This document shows, piece by piece, positions 43,515 through 52,483 of a DNA stretch of 64,000 nucleotides. Position numbers and translations under genes: made by a program. Each line of letters opens with the position of its first letter. The stretch's first letter is position 1. The stretch spans positions 186,001 to 250,000 of the forward strand of contig CASFRV010000001.1 in assembly GCA_949297215.1 (NCBI GenBank). Direction: 5' to 3'. Under the pieces are notes generated by a model. That model was not told where the DNA came from. It worked only from the letters and a program-made list of their open reading frames with translations, and did no database searches. The DNA is from an uncultured Bacteroidales bacterium. GTDB lineage: Bacteria > Bacteroidota > Bacteroidia > Bacteroidales > Bacteroidaceae.

Positions 43515-45056
43515 TTAGGATTTGATGTATGGTAAAGTAATGATGAATTTGGTTCCTTTTCCGAAGTCGCTTTCGGCGTGGATGTTGCCCTTGTGATTGG
43601 TGATGACGTTCTTCACGTAGGCCAGCCCCAGGCCGAAGCCTTTCACGTCGTGGCGGTTGCCCGTGTGTACGCGGTAGAACTTTTCGAATATCTTTTTCAG
43701 GTCCTCCTTTTTGATGCCGATGCCGTTGTCCTGGATGGCGATGGCCACCTTCTGGCCTTCGTTCCAGGTGGACACTTTCAGGCGCAGCTCCTTTTCGGGG
43801 TCTTTATATTTCACGGCGTTGTCCAGCAGGTTGAAGATGACATTCGTAAAGTGCATCTCGTCGGCGAAGATGGTGTCGTCCTTGGCCTGCAAATCGGTTT
43901 CGAGCGTGCCGCCGGAGCTTTCCACCTTGAGCCGGAACGTGGTGGCCACGTCCGAAATCAGCTCGTTCAGCCGTATCTCTTTCAGCTTGAACGTGGCGGC
44001 TTTCTGCCGGTCGAACATAGACATTTGCAGCACCTTTTCCACCTGGAAGCGCAGGCGCTTCGTCTCGTCGTTGATGATGCCCGAGATGTGTTTGAACATG
44101 GCGTCGCTCTTTCCCACGGCCGGGTCGTTCAGCATCTGGGCGGCCAGCGAAATGGTGGAGATGGGCGTCTTGAATTCGTGCGTCATGTTGTTGATGAAGT
44201 CGTTCTTTATCTCCGTCAGGCGCTTTTGGCGGAACACGAGGCAGATGGTAAAGATGAATATGATGAGCAGTATGAGCGTGAAGATGATGGCCGGTATCAT
44301 GAACTTGGCGCTTGCGAAGAGGTACTTGTTCATCTCCGGGAAGTGGATGTTGATGACGGCCATCTGTGCCGGCGGATTGTTGGGGTAGATGACCTGTTTA
44401 TAGGTCATTTCCTCGCCCTCGGGCGTGTAGTCGGAGCAGCGGTAGAGCTCGCGTCCGTCGGTGGTGGTCACGGTGAAGTGGTAGTCGATGTTGACGCCGT
44501 TGTTGCGCAGCTCTGTTTTCAGGCAGCGGTCGAGCATGGCAAAGTCGATGCGCTCGGCCAGCGTCTCGTCGTTCGACTGGCTCAGCAGCGAGTAGATGAC
44601 TTCGTCGAGCAGGGCTTTCTGATAGATGTAGCGCTCGCGCACGGCCTCGCGCAGTGTTTCGGAGGCCGTCCCGATGGCATCTTGGTTTTTGATGATGAGG
44701 CCTTTGGGGATGGCCGAGGGGCGCACGGGCGTCGTGGCCGGTGCCAGGGTGAGGCTGTCGGCCGCGCCGTGCAGCCCGCTGCCGTCGAGGGCCGTGTTGA
44801 GGAGTTCCTCGTCGGCTTCCAGGCGGCGGCGCTTGTCGTCGCTGAGCGTTTTCTTCACTTCTTTTTCCAGGGCGGCCTGCGTCTCGTTGAGTTCGACGTT
44901 GCGGGCGGCCTGGTAGAGGCTACGGCTCACGGATTCATCGAACTGCTGCTTGCGCATGTTGATGGCCTCCTCGAAATATCCCGTCTGAAGATACAGAAGG
45001 GCGAGGAAAGAGGCGCCCATGACGATGGCGATGATCCATATGGTAGACTTCTTCAT
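43515..45056 (-). CDS. rprX: RprX-type sensor histidine kinase
   Basis: A 513-residue kinase. Helix 1 (TIWIIAIVMGASFLALLYLQ) and helix 2 (IPAIIFTLILLIIFIFTICL, near residue 255) enclose a periplasmic sensor of about 220 residues with a helical, acidic N-part. MTHEFKTPISTISLAAQML is the H-box, NLLDNAVKYKDPE the N-box, and IQDNGIGI and GFGLGLAYVKNV the G-boxes. The signal sensed is not known. A -7 element lies only 5 bp upstream of the ATG. Confidence 0.94.
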   Translation of the reverse strand: MKKSTIWIIAIVMGASFLALLYLQTGYFEEAINMRKQQFDESVSRSLYQAARNVELNETQAALEKEVKKTLSDDKRRRLEADEELLNTALDGSGLHGAADSLTLAPATTPVRPSAIPKGLIIKNQDAIGTASETLREAVRERYIYQKALLDEVIYSLLSQSNDETLAERIDFAMLDRCLKTELRNNGVNIDYHFTVTTTDGRELYRCSDYTPEGEEMTYKQVIYPNNPPAQMAVINIHFPEMNKYLFASAKFMIPAIIFTLILLIIFIFTICLVFRQKRLTEIKNDFINNMTHEFKTPISTISLAAQMLNDPAVGKSDAMFKHISGIINDETKRLRFQVEKVLQMSMFDRQKAATFKLKEIRLNELISDVATTFRLKVESSGGTLETDLQAKDDTIFADEMHFTNVIFNLLDNAVKYKDPEKELRLKVSTWNEGQKVAIAIQDNGIGIKKEDLKKIFEKFYRVHTGNRHDVKGFGLGLAYVKNVITNHKGNIHAESDFGKGTKFIITLPYIKS

Positions 45057-45060
45057 GCGG

Positions 45061-45068
45061 CAAAGATA
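45061..45068 (-). promoter_or_regulatory. -7 element very close to rprX ATG
   Basis: The reverse strand reads TATCTTTG, a good TAnnTTTG match ending 5 bp before the ATG. If used, the transcript would be leaderless or nearly so. No TTTG at -33 is seen, so a chance match remains possible. Confidence 0.35.
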
Positions 45069-45208
45069 GAAAACGCTTTTTCCCTCCGTCGCGTTTGGGG
45101 GAGGTTTTATTCAAAGTGTTTTCTTAATTAACTAAATTCCGTTTGCTTAGTTGTTGTTTTGATAAGCAGACTTTGGCGGGCGGCCTGCTTTCGGCGTAAG
45201 AAAATATG

Positions 45209-45246
45209 AAAAAAGACAGCGACGACTGTTTCAGTTGTGCTGTCTT
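45209..45246 (-). terminator. Intrinsic terminator of the tRNA gene
   Basis: GACAGC and GCTGTC, with additional AACTG/CAGT pairing, form a hairpin just beyond the tRNA 3' end. On the reverse strand it is followed by TTTTTTC. Confidence 0.8.
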
Positions 45247-45250
45247 TTCT

Positions 45251-45326
45251 TGGTTGCGGAGGCTCGACTCGAACAAGCGACCTCCAGGTTATGAGCCTGG
45301 CGAGCTACCAACTGCTCCACTCCGCG
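45251..45326 (-). tRNA. tRNA-Met(CAT), initiator type, with encoded CCA
   Basis: The reverse strand folds into a 76-nt cloverleaf with anticodon CAT at 45291-45293 and an encoded CCA at 45251-45253. Position 1 is C and position 72 is A, an unpaired start to the acceptor stem that marks initiator tRNA; the D-stem pair 11-24 is A-U, also an initiator trait. The anticodon stem has A29-U41 where most bacterial initiators have G-C. It has its own promoter and terminator. Confidence 0.9.
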
Positions 45327-45354
45327 ATGTTGGGTTGTTTCCCGTTTGCGAGTG

Positions 45355-45385
45355 CAAAGGTACGCATTTTTGCCGACGCACCAAA
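45355..45385 (-). promoter_or_regulatory. Promoter of the initiator tRNA
   Basis: On the reverse strand TTTG (45382-45385), a 19-base spacer and TACCTTTG (45355-45362) fit the consensus. The start would fall near 45348, about 22 nt ahead of the mature tRNA. Confidence 0.75.
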
Positions 45386-45448
45386 TATTTTCGCCTCTTT
45401 TTTTGCCGTTTTGTCCAAAAAAACTTGGCAGAGGCTTTTTTCGGCGGG

Positions 45449-46633
45449 CTATTCCACTTCGAGCACGAGGCCTTTCAGGTATTCGCCCTCGGGGTGGTAG
45501 ATGTTGACCGGGTGGTCGGCCGGCTGGTGCAGCTGGTGCAGTATGCGCACGTGGCGGCCCGTCTGTGCTGCGGCGGTGAAGACGGCCAGGCGGAACTGCT
45601 CCTTGCTCACGGCCTGCGAGCAGCTGAACGTGAAGAGCAGACCGCCCTTTTCGATGCGGCTCATGGCGGCGGCGTTCAGGCGGGTGTAGCCTTTCAGGGC
45701 GTTGCGCAGGGCATCCTTGTGCTTGGCAAAGGCGGGCGGGTCGAGCACGATGAGATCGTAGCCGCCCGTCATGTGGTCCAGGTAGCGGAAGGCGTCTTCG
45801 GCAAAGGCTTCGTGGCGCGTGTCGCCGGGAAAGTTGAGCTCCACGTTGGCGCGCGTCAGGTCGATGGCTTTCGAGCTGCTGTCCACCGAATGGACGAGAC
45901 GTGCGCCGCCGCGCATGGCGTAGACGGAGAAGCCGCCCGTGTAGCAGAACATGTTGAGCACGCCCCGGCCGGCGGCATAGCGTTCCAGGAGGCTGCGGTT
46001 TTCGCGCTGGTCGACGAAGAAGCCCGTTTTCTGCCCTCGCAGCCAGTCGATGTGGAAGCGCAGGCCGTTTTCGGTGGCCACATCGCCCTCGGGGCCGCCG
46101 CGCAGGAAGCCGTTCTCCTGTCCGAGCCCGGCCTTGAAGGGCAGCGTGGTTTCCGACTTGTAGAAAACGTTGCGCACGCTCCCTCCGCAGACGTCGATGA
46201 GGGCGTCGGCTATCTGCTCGCGGCAGCAGTGCATCCCCACCGAGTGGGCCTGCATGACGGCCGTCGGACCGTACACGTCGACCACGAGGCCCGGCAGGCG
46301 GTCGCCCTCGCCGTGTACGAGGCGGAAGGTGTCGTTGTCGCTGCGGCCGGCCAGCCCGATGGCCCGGCGCAGGCCGGCGGCCTCGCCTAGGCGTTCGCGC
46401 CAGAAGGCGGCGTCGATGGGGCGTTCCTCGAAGCTCAGCACGCGCACGGCGATGGAGCCCACCTGATAGTGGCCCAGGGCCAGGAAGCGGCCCCCGTCGT
46501 CGACGACGCGCACCACGTCGCCTTCGGCAATGCCGGCGTCGGCGTGGCCGATGGCTCCCGAGAACACCCACGGGTGGAAGCGTTTCAAACTTTCGGTTTT
46601 TCCCTTGCGCAGGGTGATGGTTTTCAGGTTCAT
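45449..46633 (-). CDS. Class I SAM-dependent rRNA methyltransferase (RlmI family)
   Basis: A 394-residue protein starting MNLKTITLRKGKTESLKRFH, with an N-terminal PUA domain (HPWVFSGAIG, VRVVDDGGRFLALGHY) and a central EEHEE-type domain. The catalytic part has FFVDQRENR, VLNMFCYTGGFSVYAMRGGA for SAM, VLDPPAFAK and a Cys in FTFSCSQAVS. RlmI makes m5C1962 in 23S rRNA. It is 13 bp downstream of the exonuclease gene. Confidence 0.9.
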   Translation of the reverse strand: MNLKTITLRKGKTESLKRFHPWVFSGAIGHADAGIAEGDVVRVVDDGGRFLALGHYQVGSIAVRVLSFEERPIDAAFWRERLGEAAGLRRAIGLAGRSDNDTFRLVHGEGDRLPGLVVDVYGPTAVMQAHSVGMHCCREQIADALIDVCGGSVRNVFYKSETTLPFKAGLGQENGFLRGGPEGDVATENGLRFHIDWLRGQKTGFFVDQRENRSLLERYAAGRGVLNMFCYTGGFSVYAMRGGARLVHSVDSSSKAIDLTRANVELNFPGDTRHEAFAEDAFRYLDHMTGGYDLIVLDPPAFAKHKDALRNALKGYTRLNAAAMSRIEKGGLLFTFSCSQAVSKEQFRLAVFTAAAQTGRHVRILHQLHQPADHPVNIYHPEGEYLKGLVLEVE

Positions 46634-46646
46634 GTCGGTTGTTGTG

Positions 46647-47300
46647 TTATGCGCCGGCGCTGTCGGCGGCCGGTTGGGGTTCGCTCTCCACCAGGACATA
46701 CTGCCCCGTGCGTCGCAGCTCTTCCAGGCGGCGGTACATTTGCAGGCACGTATAGGCGTCTGTGGCGGCGTAGCGTTTCTGCTCTTCGGTCAGGACGTCG
46801 CGCTCCCAGTTGGTCAGGCGCGAGCGTTTCGTGATTTTTTTGTGAAACAGGTTGGCATAGAGCTTTTGCAGGCTCATGTCGCGTATGCCCATTTCGGCGG
46901 CATACGTTTGTAGGTCCAGGAAGCCGCGCGGCGTGAAGTTGTGGCGCCGGCGCAGCATGAACAGGTCGTCTTTGAGCGAGAGGCCTATCTTCATGATGCT
47001 CTCGTCTTCGAGCAGGTCGATGAGGCCCGGCGTCAGGCCCGTCATGCACAGGCGGAACAGGACGCACACCTCGTCGGTCGATACCTGCATGAGCGCCACC
47101 TTGTGCGTCTCGCCTTTGTGGAACGAGGGGCGCGTCTCCGTGTCGATGCCCACCATGGTGCCTGCCTTGTGCAGGTAGCGCAGGGCGCTTTCGGTCTCGC
47201 GTACCGACTGGGCCACCTCCACCCGCCCTTCGAAGACGAAGCGGGGCAGATCGGCGATGAACGTTTTTTCTGTGTTGACGAATATCTCTTGAATGGTCAT
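46647..47300 (-). CDS. DEDD-family 3'-5' exonuclease (RNase D-like)
   Basis: A 217-residue single-domain exonuclease. MVGIDTETRPSF gives the D-x-E pair, MKIGLSLKDDLFML the second Asp, and RYAATDAYTCLQMY the final Tyr-x3-Asp of the DEDDy class. The HRDC domains of full RNase D are missing. It may trim RNA or single-stranded DNA ends. The ATG at 47300 gives a clean start; the longer open frame overlaps the DUF5063 gene. Confidence 0.9.
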   Translation of the reverse strand: MTIQEIFVNTEKTFIADLPRFVFEGRVEVAQSVRETESALRYLHKAGTMVGIDTETRPSFHKGETHKVALMQVSTDEVCVLFRLCMTGLTPGLIDLLEDESIMKIGLSLKDDLFMLRRRHNFTPRGFLDLQTYAAEMGIRDMSLQKLYANLFHKKITKRSRLTNWERDVLTEEQKRYAATDAYTCLQMYRRLEELRRTGQYVLVESEPQPAADSAGA

Positions 47301-47343
47301 CTTGCGTGGTTGTGTGCCGGGCGGGTGCCGGGCGCTGCCGCTC

Positions 47344-47865
47344 TCAGGCGTTGCGGCTGCCGTAGCGCACGTCGTGCAGGGCGCGCAGCGTGTTGAGCAG
47401 CGTCTGCCCCCACGACAGCTCAAACTCTCCGGCGGCTTCGGCCAGGGCGGCCAGCATGGCGTCGTCGAAGCCGTGGCGGAACGTCTCCACCAGGTTGCGC
47501 ATGGCCTGGTATATGTCGGCCAGCCCCTCGCTCACGGTGCGCAGCACGGGCGTTTCCGAGTATTTGAAGTCGTCGACGAACGTGTCGAGGTACGTATCCA
47601 TCTCGCCCATCAGGGTTGCGGCCTGCGAGCGCACGTATTCATAGTCGGCCTCGGCCACGCAGGGGGCGCTGTAACCGGCCGTTTCGGGCACGGGGCCCAG
47701 GAGCGTCGTTTTCAGGTAGAGCATGGGCAGCAGGGCGCGCATGGCATCGACGAAGGCGGTGCGGTCGGCCTCGCCACACTGTTCCATCCGGCGGCAGAAC
47801 TCCGTGGCCACCGTTACGAGGTCTATCACCTTTTGCGAATAGACGAAGGGCGTTTCTTTTTCCAT
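47344..47865 (-). CDS. DUF5063 protein
   Basis: A 173-residue, helical, acidic cytoplasmic protein starting MEKETPFVYSQKVIDLVTVA. The pattern FCRRMEQC, YLDTFVDDFKYSETPVLRTV and LADIYQAMRNLVETFRHG matches the DUF5063 family of Bacteroidales as I remember it. No active-site motif is seen. It heads the DUF5063-exonuclease-rlmI run. Confidence 0.8.
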   Translation of the reverse strand: MEKETPFVYSQKVIDLVTVATEFCRRMEQCGEADRTAFVDAMRALLPMLYLKTTLLGPVPETAGYSAPCVAEADYEYVRSQAATLMGEMDTYLDTFVDDFKYSETPVLRTVSEGLADIYQAMRNLVETFRHGFDDAMLAALAEAAGEFELSWGQTLLNTLRALHDVRYGSRNA

Positions 47866-47879
47866 GATTTTACGGCTTG

Positions 47880-47887
47880 CAAAGGTA
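47880..47887 (-). promoter_or_regulatory. -7 element of the DUF5063 run
   Basis: The reverse strand reads TACCTTTG 14 bp upstream of the ATG. No -33 match was found. Confidence 0.5.
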
Positions 47888-48019
47888 CGAAAAAAAACTG
47901 GCCTGCCGCATCCCCTCGCGCCTAAGGTGGCCGCCGGCCCCTTCTCCCGCATGCGGGCGGCGCGGGCGGCGGGCAGGCGAAAAAGCGGGCGGTGCGGGCC
48001 GCATGCCGCGGGAAATGAT

Positions 48020-48027
48020 TAACTTTG
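48020..48027 (+). promoter_or_regulatory. -7 element of valS
   Basis: TAACTTTG lies 44 bp upstream of the valS ATG. The upstream sequence is very GC-rich with no clear -33 element. No T-box is seen. Confidence 0.5.
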
Positions 48028-48071
48028 CGCCTTTGAAACAGCTTTTAACGACAACGCATACTCAATTCTAT

Positions 48072-50705
48072 ATGGAATTAGCAACGAAGTACAATCCCGA
48101 AGAGGTCGAGGGCAAGTGGTATGCCTATTGGCTCGACCATCATCTGTTCAGTTCGAAGCCCGACGGCCGCGAGCCCTACACGGTTGTCATCCCGCCGCCC
48201 AACGTGACGGGCGTGCTCCACATGGGCCACATGCTCAACGAGACCATCCAGGACATCCTGGTGCGCCGGGCCCGCATGGAGGGCAAAAACGCCTGCTGGG
48301 TGCCGGGCACCGACCACGCTTCGATTGCCACCGAGGCCAAGGTGGTGGCACGTCTGGCCGCGCAGGGCATCAAGAAGAGCGACCTCACGCGCGAGGAGTT
48401 CCTTCGCCACGCATGGGACTGGACCGACGAGCACGGCGGCATCATCCTCAAGCAGCTGCGCCGCATCGGTGCTTCGTGCGACTGGGACCGCACGGCTTTC
48501 ACGATGGACCCCGTGCGTTCCGAGAGCGTGACGCGCGTGTTTGTCGACCTCTACAACAAAGGCCTCATCTATCGCGGCGTACGCATGGTCAATTGGGACC
48601 CGAAGGCGCAGACCGCCCTCTCCGACGAAGAGGTGGTCTACAAGGAAGAGCACGGCAAGCTCTATTATCTGCGCTATAAGGTCGAGGGCGACCCCACGGG
48701 AGCCTATGCCGTCGTGGCCACCACGCGTCCCGAAACCATCATGGGCGACACGGCCATGTGCATCAACCCCAACGACCCCAAGAACGCCTGGCTTCGCGGC
48801 AAGCGCGTCATCGTGCCCCTCGTGGGCCGGTCCATCCCCGTCATCGAGGACGAATATGTCGACGTCGAGTTCGGCACCGGCTGTCTTAAGGTGACGCCCG
48901 CGCACGACGTCAACGACTACATGCTGGGCGAAAAGCACGGCTTGGAGAGCATAGACATCTTCAACGACGACGGAACCCTCAGCCAGGCTGCGGGCATGTA
49001 CGTCGGTATGGACCGCTTCGACGTGCGGCGCCAGATAGAAAAAGACCTCGACGCCGCCGGCTTGCTCGAAAAGGTGGAAGCCTATACCAACAACGTGGGC
49101 TTCAGCGAGCGCACCGACGTACCCATCGAGCCGAAGCTGTCCATGCAGTGGTTCCTGCGCATGAAGCACTTTGCCGACCTCGCTCTGCCGCCCGTGGAGC
49201 GCGGCGACATCAAGTTCTATCCCGCCAAATACAAGAACGTCTACCGCCACTGGCTCGAAAACATCAAGGACTGGTGCATCAGCCGCCAGCTGTGGTGGGG
49301 CCATCGCATCCCGGCCTACTACCTGCCGGGCGGAGGCTTCGTCGTGGCCGAAACGCCTGAGCAGGCCCTGGCCCTTGCCCGCGAGAAAACGGGCAACGAC
49401 GCCTTGCAGGCTGCCGATCTGCGTCAGGAAGAGGATGCGCTCGACACGTGGTTCTCGTCCTGGCTCTGGCCCATCTCGCTTTTCGACGGCATACGCTGCC
49501 CCGACAACCCCGAGTTTCATTACTACTATCCCACGAGCGACCTCGTCACCGGGCCCGACATCATCTTCTTCTGGGTGGCCCGCATGATCATGGCCGGCTA
49601 CGAATATACGAGGCAGCCCCCCTTCCGCAACGTCTACTTCACGGGCATCGTGCGCGACAAGATCGGGCGCAAGATGTCGAAGTCGCTTGGCAACTCGCCC
49701 GACCCGCTCGACCTCATCGACCGCTTCGGCGCCGACGGCGTGCGCATGGGCATGATGCTCTCCGCCCCGGCCGGCAACGACATCCTCTTCGACGAGGTTC
49801 TTTGCGAGCAGGGCCGCAATTTCTGCAACAAAATATGGAATGCCTTCCGTCTCGTCAAGGGCTGGCAGACGGCCGACGTTCCTGCTCCCGCCACGTCCGG
49901 GCGGGCCGTCGCCTGGTTTGGCGCCCGCCTGCGCAAAAGTGCGGCCGACGTGGCCGACCTTTTCTCCAAGTATCGCCTGAGCGAGGCCCTCATGGAGGTC
50001 TACCGCCTTTTCTGGGACGAGTTCTCCGGCTGGTATCTCGAAATGGTCAAGCCCGCCTATGGCCAGCCCGTCGACCGCGCCACCTACGACGCCACGCTCC
50101 GTTTCTTCGACGACCTGCTCCACCTGCTCCACCCGTTCATGCCCTTCATCACCGAAGAGCTCTGGCAGCATCTGGCCGAGCGCGCCGACGGCGAGAGCCT
50201 CTCGGTGAGCGAGCAGCACATTGCCGCCCCCGCCGACGGCGATGAAGCCATCGTGGCCGACGCCGAGCACATGAAGCAGCTCATCAGCGGCGTGCGCGCC
50301 CTGCGTGCCCAGCGCGGCATTGCGCAGAAGGAGCCGCTCACATTGCAGGTCATCGGCCGCAACCCCATAGCTCCTTACGACGGTCTCGTCATGAAGCTGG
50401 CAGGCGTCACGGCCATCGAGGTGGCCGACGCACGCAGCGAGGGCGCTGCCCCCATCATGGTGGGTACGACCGAATATGCCGTGCCGCTGGGTGGTCTCAT
50501 CGACGTCGAGGCCGAAATAGCCAAGGCCGAGGCCGAGCTCACGCGTCTCGAAGGCTTCCTCCGGGGCGTTGAGAAAAAGCTCTCCAACGAGCGCTTCGTG
50601 GCCAACGCTCCCGCCGCCGTCGTCGAGACCGAGCGCAAGAAGCAGCACGACGCCCGCGCCAAGATAGCCGCCTTGCAGGAGACGCTCCGCTCGCTCCGCG
50701 GCTGA
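48072..50705 (+). CDS. valS: Valyl-tRNA synthetase
   Basis: An 877-residue class I synthetase. [18 protein letters not shown] contains the HIGH-type motif (HMGH) and [14 protein letters not shown] the KMSKS loop. An editing domain ([16 protein letters not shown]) lies between, and the C-terminus is the coiled-coil arm typical of ValRS ([18 protein letters not shown]). The frame is open upstream, but the ATG at 48072 is the family start. Confidence 0.98.
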   Translation: MELATKYNPEEVEGKWYAYWLDHHLFSSKPDGREPYTVVIPPPNVTGVLHMGHMLNETIQDILVRRARMEGKNACWVPGTDHASIATEAKVVARLAAQGIKKSDLTREEFLRHAWDWTDEHGGIILKQLRRIGASCDWDRTAFTMDPVRSESVTRVFVDLYNKGLIYRGVRMVNWDPKAQTALSDEEVVYKEEHGKLYYLRYKVEGDPTGAYAVVATTRPETIMGDTAMCINPNDPKNAWLRGKRVIVPLVGRSIPVIEDEYVDVEFGTGCLKVTPAHDVNDYMLGEKHGLESIDIFNDDGTLSQAAGMYVGMDRFDVRRQIEKDLDAAGLLEKVEAYTNNVGFSERTDVPIEPKLSMQWFLRMKHFADLALPPVERGDIKFYPAKYKNVYRHWLENIKDWCISRQLWWGHRIPAYYLPGGGFVVAETPEQALALAREKTGNDALQAADLRQEEDALDTWFSSWLWPISLFDGIRCPDNPEFHYYYPTSDLVTGPDIIFFWVARMIMAGYEYTRQPPFRNVYFTGIVRDKIGRKMSKSLGNSPDPLDLIDRFGADGVRMGMMLSAPAGNDILFDEVLCEQGRNFCNKIWNAFRLVKGWQTADVPAPATSGRAVAWFGARLRKSAADVADLFSKYRLSEALMEVYRLFWDEFSGWYLEMVKPAYGQPVDRATYDATLRFFDDLLHLLHPFMPFITEELWQHLAERADGESLSVSEQHIAAPADGDEAIVADAEHMKQLISGVRALRAQRGIAQKEPLTLQVIGRNPIAPYDGLVMKLAGVTAIEVADARSEGAAPIMVGTTEYAVPLGGLIDVEAEIAKAEAELTRLEGFLRGVEKKLSNERFVANAPAAVVETERKKQHDARAKIAALQETLRSLRG

Positions 50706-50741
50706 GCCCTGCGGCCCATGGGGCCTGCCGGCGCACGAAAA

Positions 50742-50791
50742 ACCCGCGCATCGCTCATCCCCCCGGGGGAGCGGTGCGCGGGTCTTTTTTT
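50742..50791 (+). terminator. Intrinsic terminator of valS
   Basis: ACCCGCGCATCGCTC pairs with GAGCGGTGCGCGGGT (one mismatch) and is followed by CTTTTTTT. Confidence 0.9.
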
Positions 50792-50824
50792 GCCCTTCGC
50801 TGAGCCGCCGGCGCAGGGCGGGGC

Positions 50825-51451
50825 TCACTGCTGGGCTTCCTCGCCTTTCAGGATGGGCAGCCGCAGCTTATACTTCACGGCCAGCAGGCGCATGGCCACC
50901 ACCATGGCGCCACACACGATGCCCGCCGTAATGTTGTCGGTGCCCAGCCGGGCGCAGGCATAATAGAACAGGCCGCCGATGACGCACGCCATGGCGTAGA
51001 TTTCCTTGCGGAAAATGAGCGGTTCCTCGTTGATGAACACGTCGCGGAACACGCCGCCCGCCGCGCCCGTGATGGTGCCCATGATGATGGCCGTCCAAAA
51101 CGGGAAGCCCGCGGCCACCGTGCGCTCGATGCCCGTCACGGTGAAGACGGCCAGGCCGATCGTGTCGAAGAGAAACCACGTGTTGTTCTGCCGGATGAGG
51201 TATTTTCCGAAAATCATGACCCATACCAGCGCGATGCCCGAGCAGATGAGATAGACCGGGTCGGTCATCCAGAAGGGCGACGTGCCCAGCATGAGGTCGC
51301 GCATGGTGCCGCCGCCCACGGCCGTCGTGACGCCCACCACGTAGGCGCCGAACAGGTCGAAATGCTTGGCCGAGGCCAGACGGATGCCGGAGATGGCAAA
51401 AGCAATGGTGCCGATGAAGTCGAGCACTTGTGAAAACGATATTTCAGGCAT
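50825..51451 (-). CDS. TRIC/UPF0126 family membrane channel-like protein
   Basis: A 208-residue protein with seven membrane helices in two similar halves: GTIAFAISGIRLASAKHFDL then GAYVVGVTTAVGGGTMRDLM, and IGLAVFTVTGIERTVAAGFP then TGAAGGVFRDVFINEEPLIF. The GGGxxRD and GGxxRD pairs are the UPF0126/TRIC signature, linked to cation or glycine transport. The ATG at 51451 gives the normal N-terminus. Confidence 0.9.
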   Translation of the reverse strand: MPEISFSQVLDFIGTIAFAISGIRLASAKHFDLFGAYVVGVTTAVGGGTMRDLMLGTSPFWMTDPVYLICSGIALVWVMIFGKYLIRQNNTWFLFDTIGLAVFTVTGIERTVAAGFPFWTAIIMGTITGAAGGVFRDVFINEEPLIFRKEIYAMACVIGGLFYYACARLGTDNITAGIVCGAMVVAMRLLAVKYKLRLPILKGEEAQQ

Positions 51452-51474
51452 AAGGCGTAAAGGATGGCTTTGTG

Positions 51475-52464
51475 TCAGTTGTCGTTGGCGGGAGTGGCGG
51501 TGGCGTTTACGACGTTTTGGGGCCGTCCGTTCAGAAAGGCCGTGATGTTGTCGTGCAGCAGGCGGATGATGCGGCTGCGGGCCTCCACCGTGGCCCAGGC
51601 CACGTGGGGCGTCACGTAGCAGCGCGGTGCGTGCAGCAGGGGATGGTCGGCGCGGGGCGGCTCCTGCGAGAGCACGTCGGTGGCATAGGCGCCCAGGCGC
51701 CCGTCGCTGAGCGCGCGGGCCACGGCTTCGTCGTCCACGAGGCGTCCGCGCGCCGTATTCACCAGGATGAGGCCCCGTCGGCAGCCGGCGAGCAGCCGTT
51801 CGTTCACGAAGCCCTCGTTGGCAGCCGTCAGGGGGCAGTGGAGGCTCACCACGTCGGCCGTGGCAAAGGCCTCTTCGACGGTGGTTTTCTCCACGTCGGG
51901 CGGCAGCTGTGCGGCGCTCTTGGAGCTCACGGCCGAGAGGCGCATGCCAAACGTGCGCATCATGGCCGCCAGCGTGCTGCCGATGCCGCCGAAGCCCACG
52001 ATGGCCAGCCGCTTGCCGTCGAGCTCGGTGAGCGGGGCGTCCCAGCAGCAGAAGTCGGGGCTTTGGCTCCAAAAGCCGTGGCGGTTGGCCTCGGCGTAGG
52101 CCCCCACGCGGTTGGTTGCTTCCAGCAGCAGGGCCACGGCCATCTGGGCCACGGCGCGGTTGGCATAGCCTGCCGTGTTGCACACGGGGATGCCCCGCCG
52201 GCGGGCGGCCTCGGTGTCGACCACGTCGTAGCCCGCCGCCGCCACGCACACCAGCCGCAGGCGGGGCAGGGCGGCAAAGTGGCTTTCGGTCAGCCGTGTT
52301 TTGTTGACGATGAGGATGTCGGCCTCGCGGGCCCGCTCCACCACCTCGTGGGGTGCCGTGCGGGCATATTCGGTGAAGCGTCCCAGCGCTTCGAGCTCGC
52401 CCCACGAGAGGTCGCCGGGGTTGAGCGTATGGCTGTCAAGGAAGACAATGTCGGGTTGTGTCAT
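51475..52464 (-). CDS. D-2-hydroxyacid dehydrogenase (glycerate-dehydrogenase-like)
   Basis: A 329-residue NAD-dependent enzyme. LAIVGFGGIGSTLAAMMRTF is the Rossmann loop, VNTARGRLVDDEAVARAL has the substrate Arg, and VTPHVAWATVEAR the catalytic His region. It reduces 2-keto acids such as hydroxypyruvate. It starts 19 bp after the T9SS plug gene stop and ends 23 bp ahead of the UPF0126 gene, so the three may share a transcript. Confidence 0.93.
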   Translation of the reverse strand: MTQPDIVFLDSHTLNPGDLSWGELEALGRFTEYARTAPHEVVERAREADILIVNKTRLTESHFAALPRLRLVCVAAAGYDVVDTEAARRRGIPVCNTAGYANRAVAQMAVALLLEATNRVGAYAEANRHGFWSQSPDFCCWDAPLTELDGKRLAIVGFGGIGSTLAAMMRTFGMRLSAVSSKSAAQLPPDVEKTTVEEAFATADVVSLHCPLTAANEGFVNERLLAGCRRGLILVNTARGRLVDDEAVARALSDGRLGAYATDVLSQEPPRADHPLLHAPRCYVTPHVAWATVEARSRIIRLLHDNITAFLNGRPQNVVNATATPANDN

Positions 52465-52483
52465 GTCGTTGGGTTTTGGCGGC

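Noticed and set aside
48078-50828. 916-codon frame antisense to valS
   Set aside because: Covers a certain valS with all synthetase motifs; the antisense product has no domain pattern.
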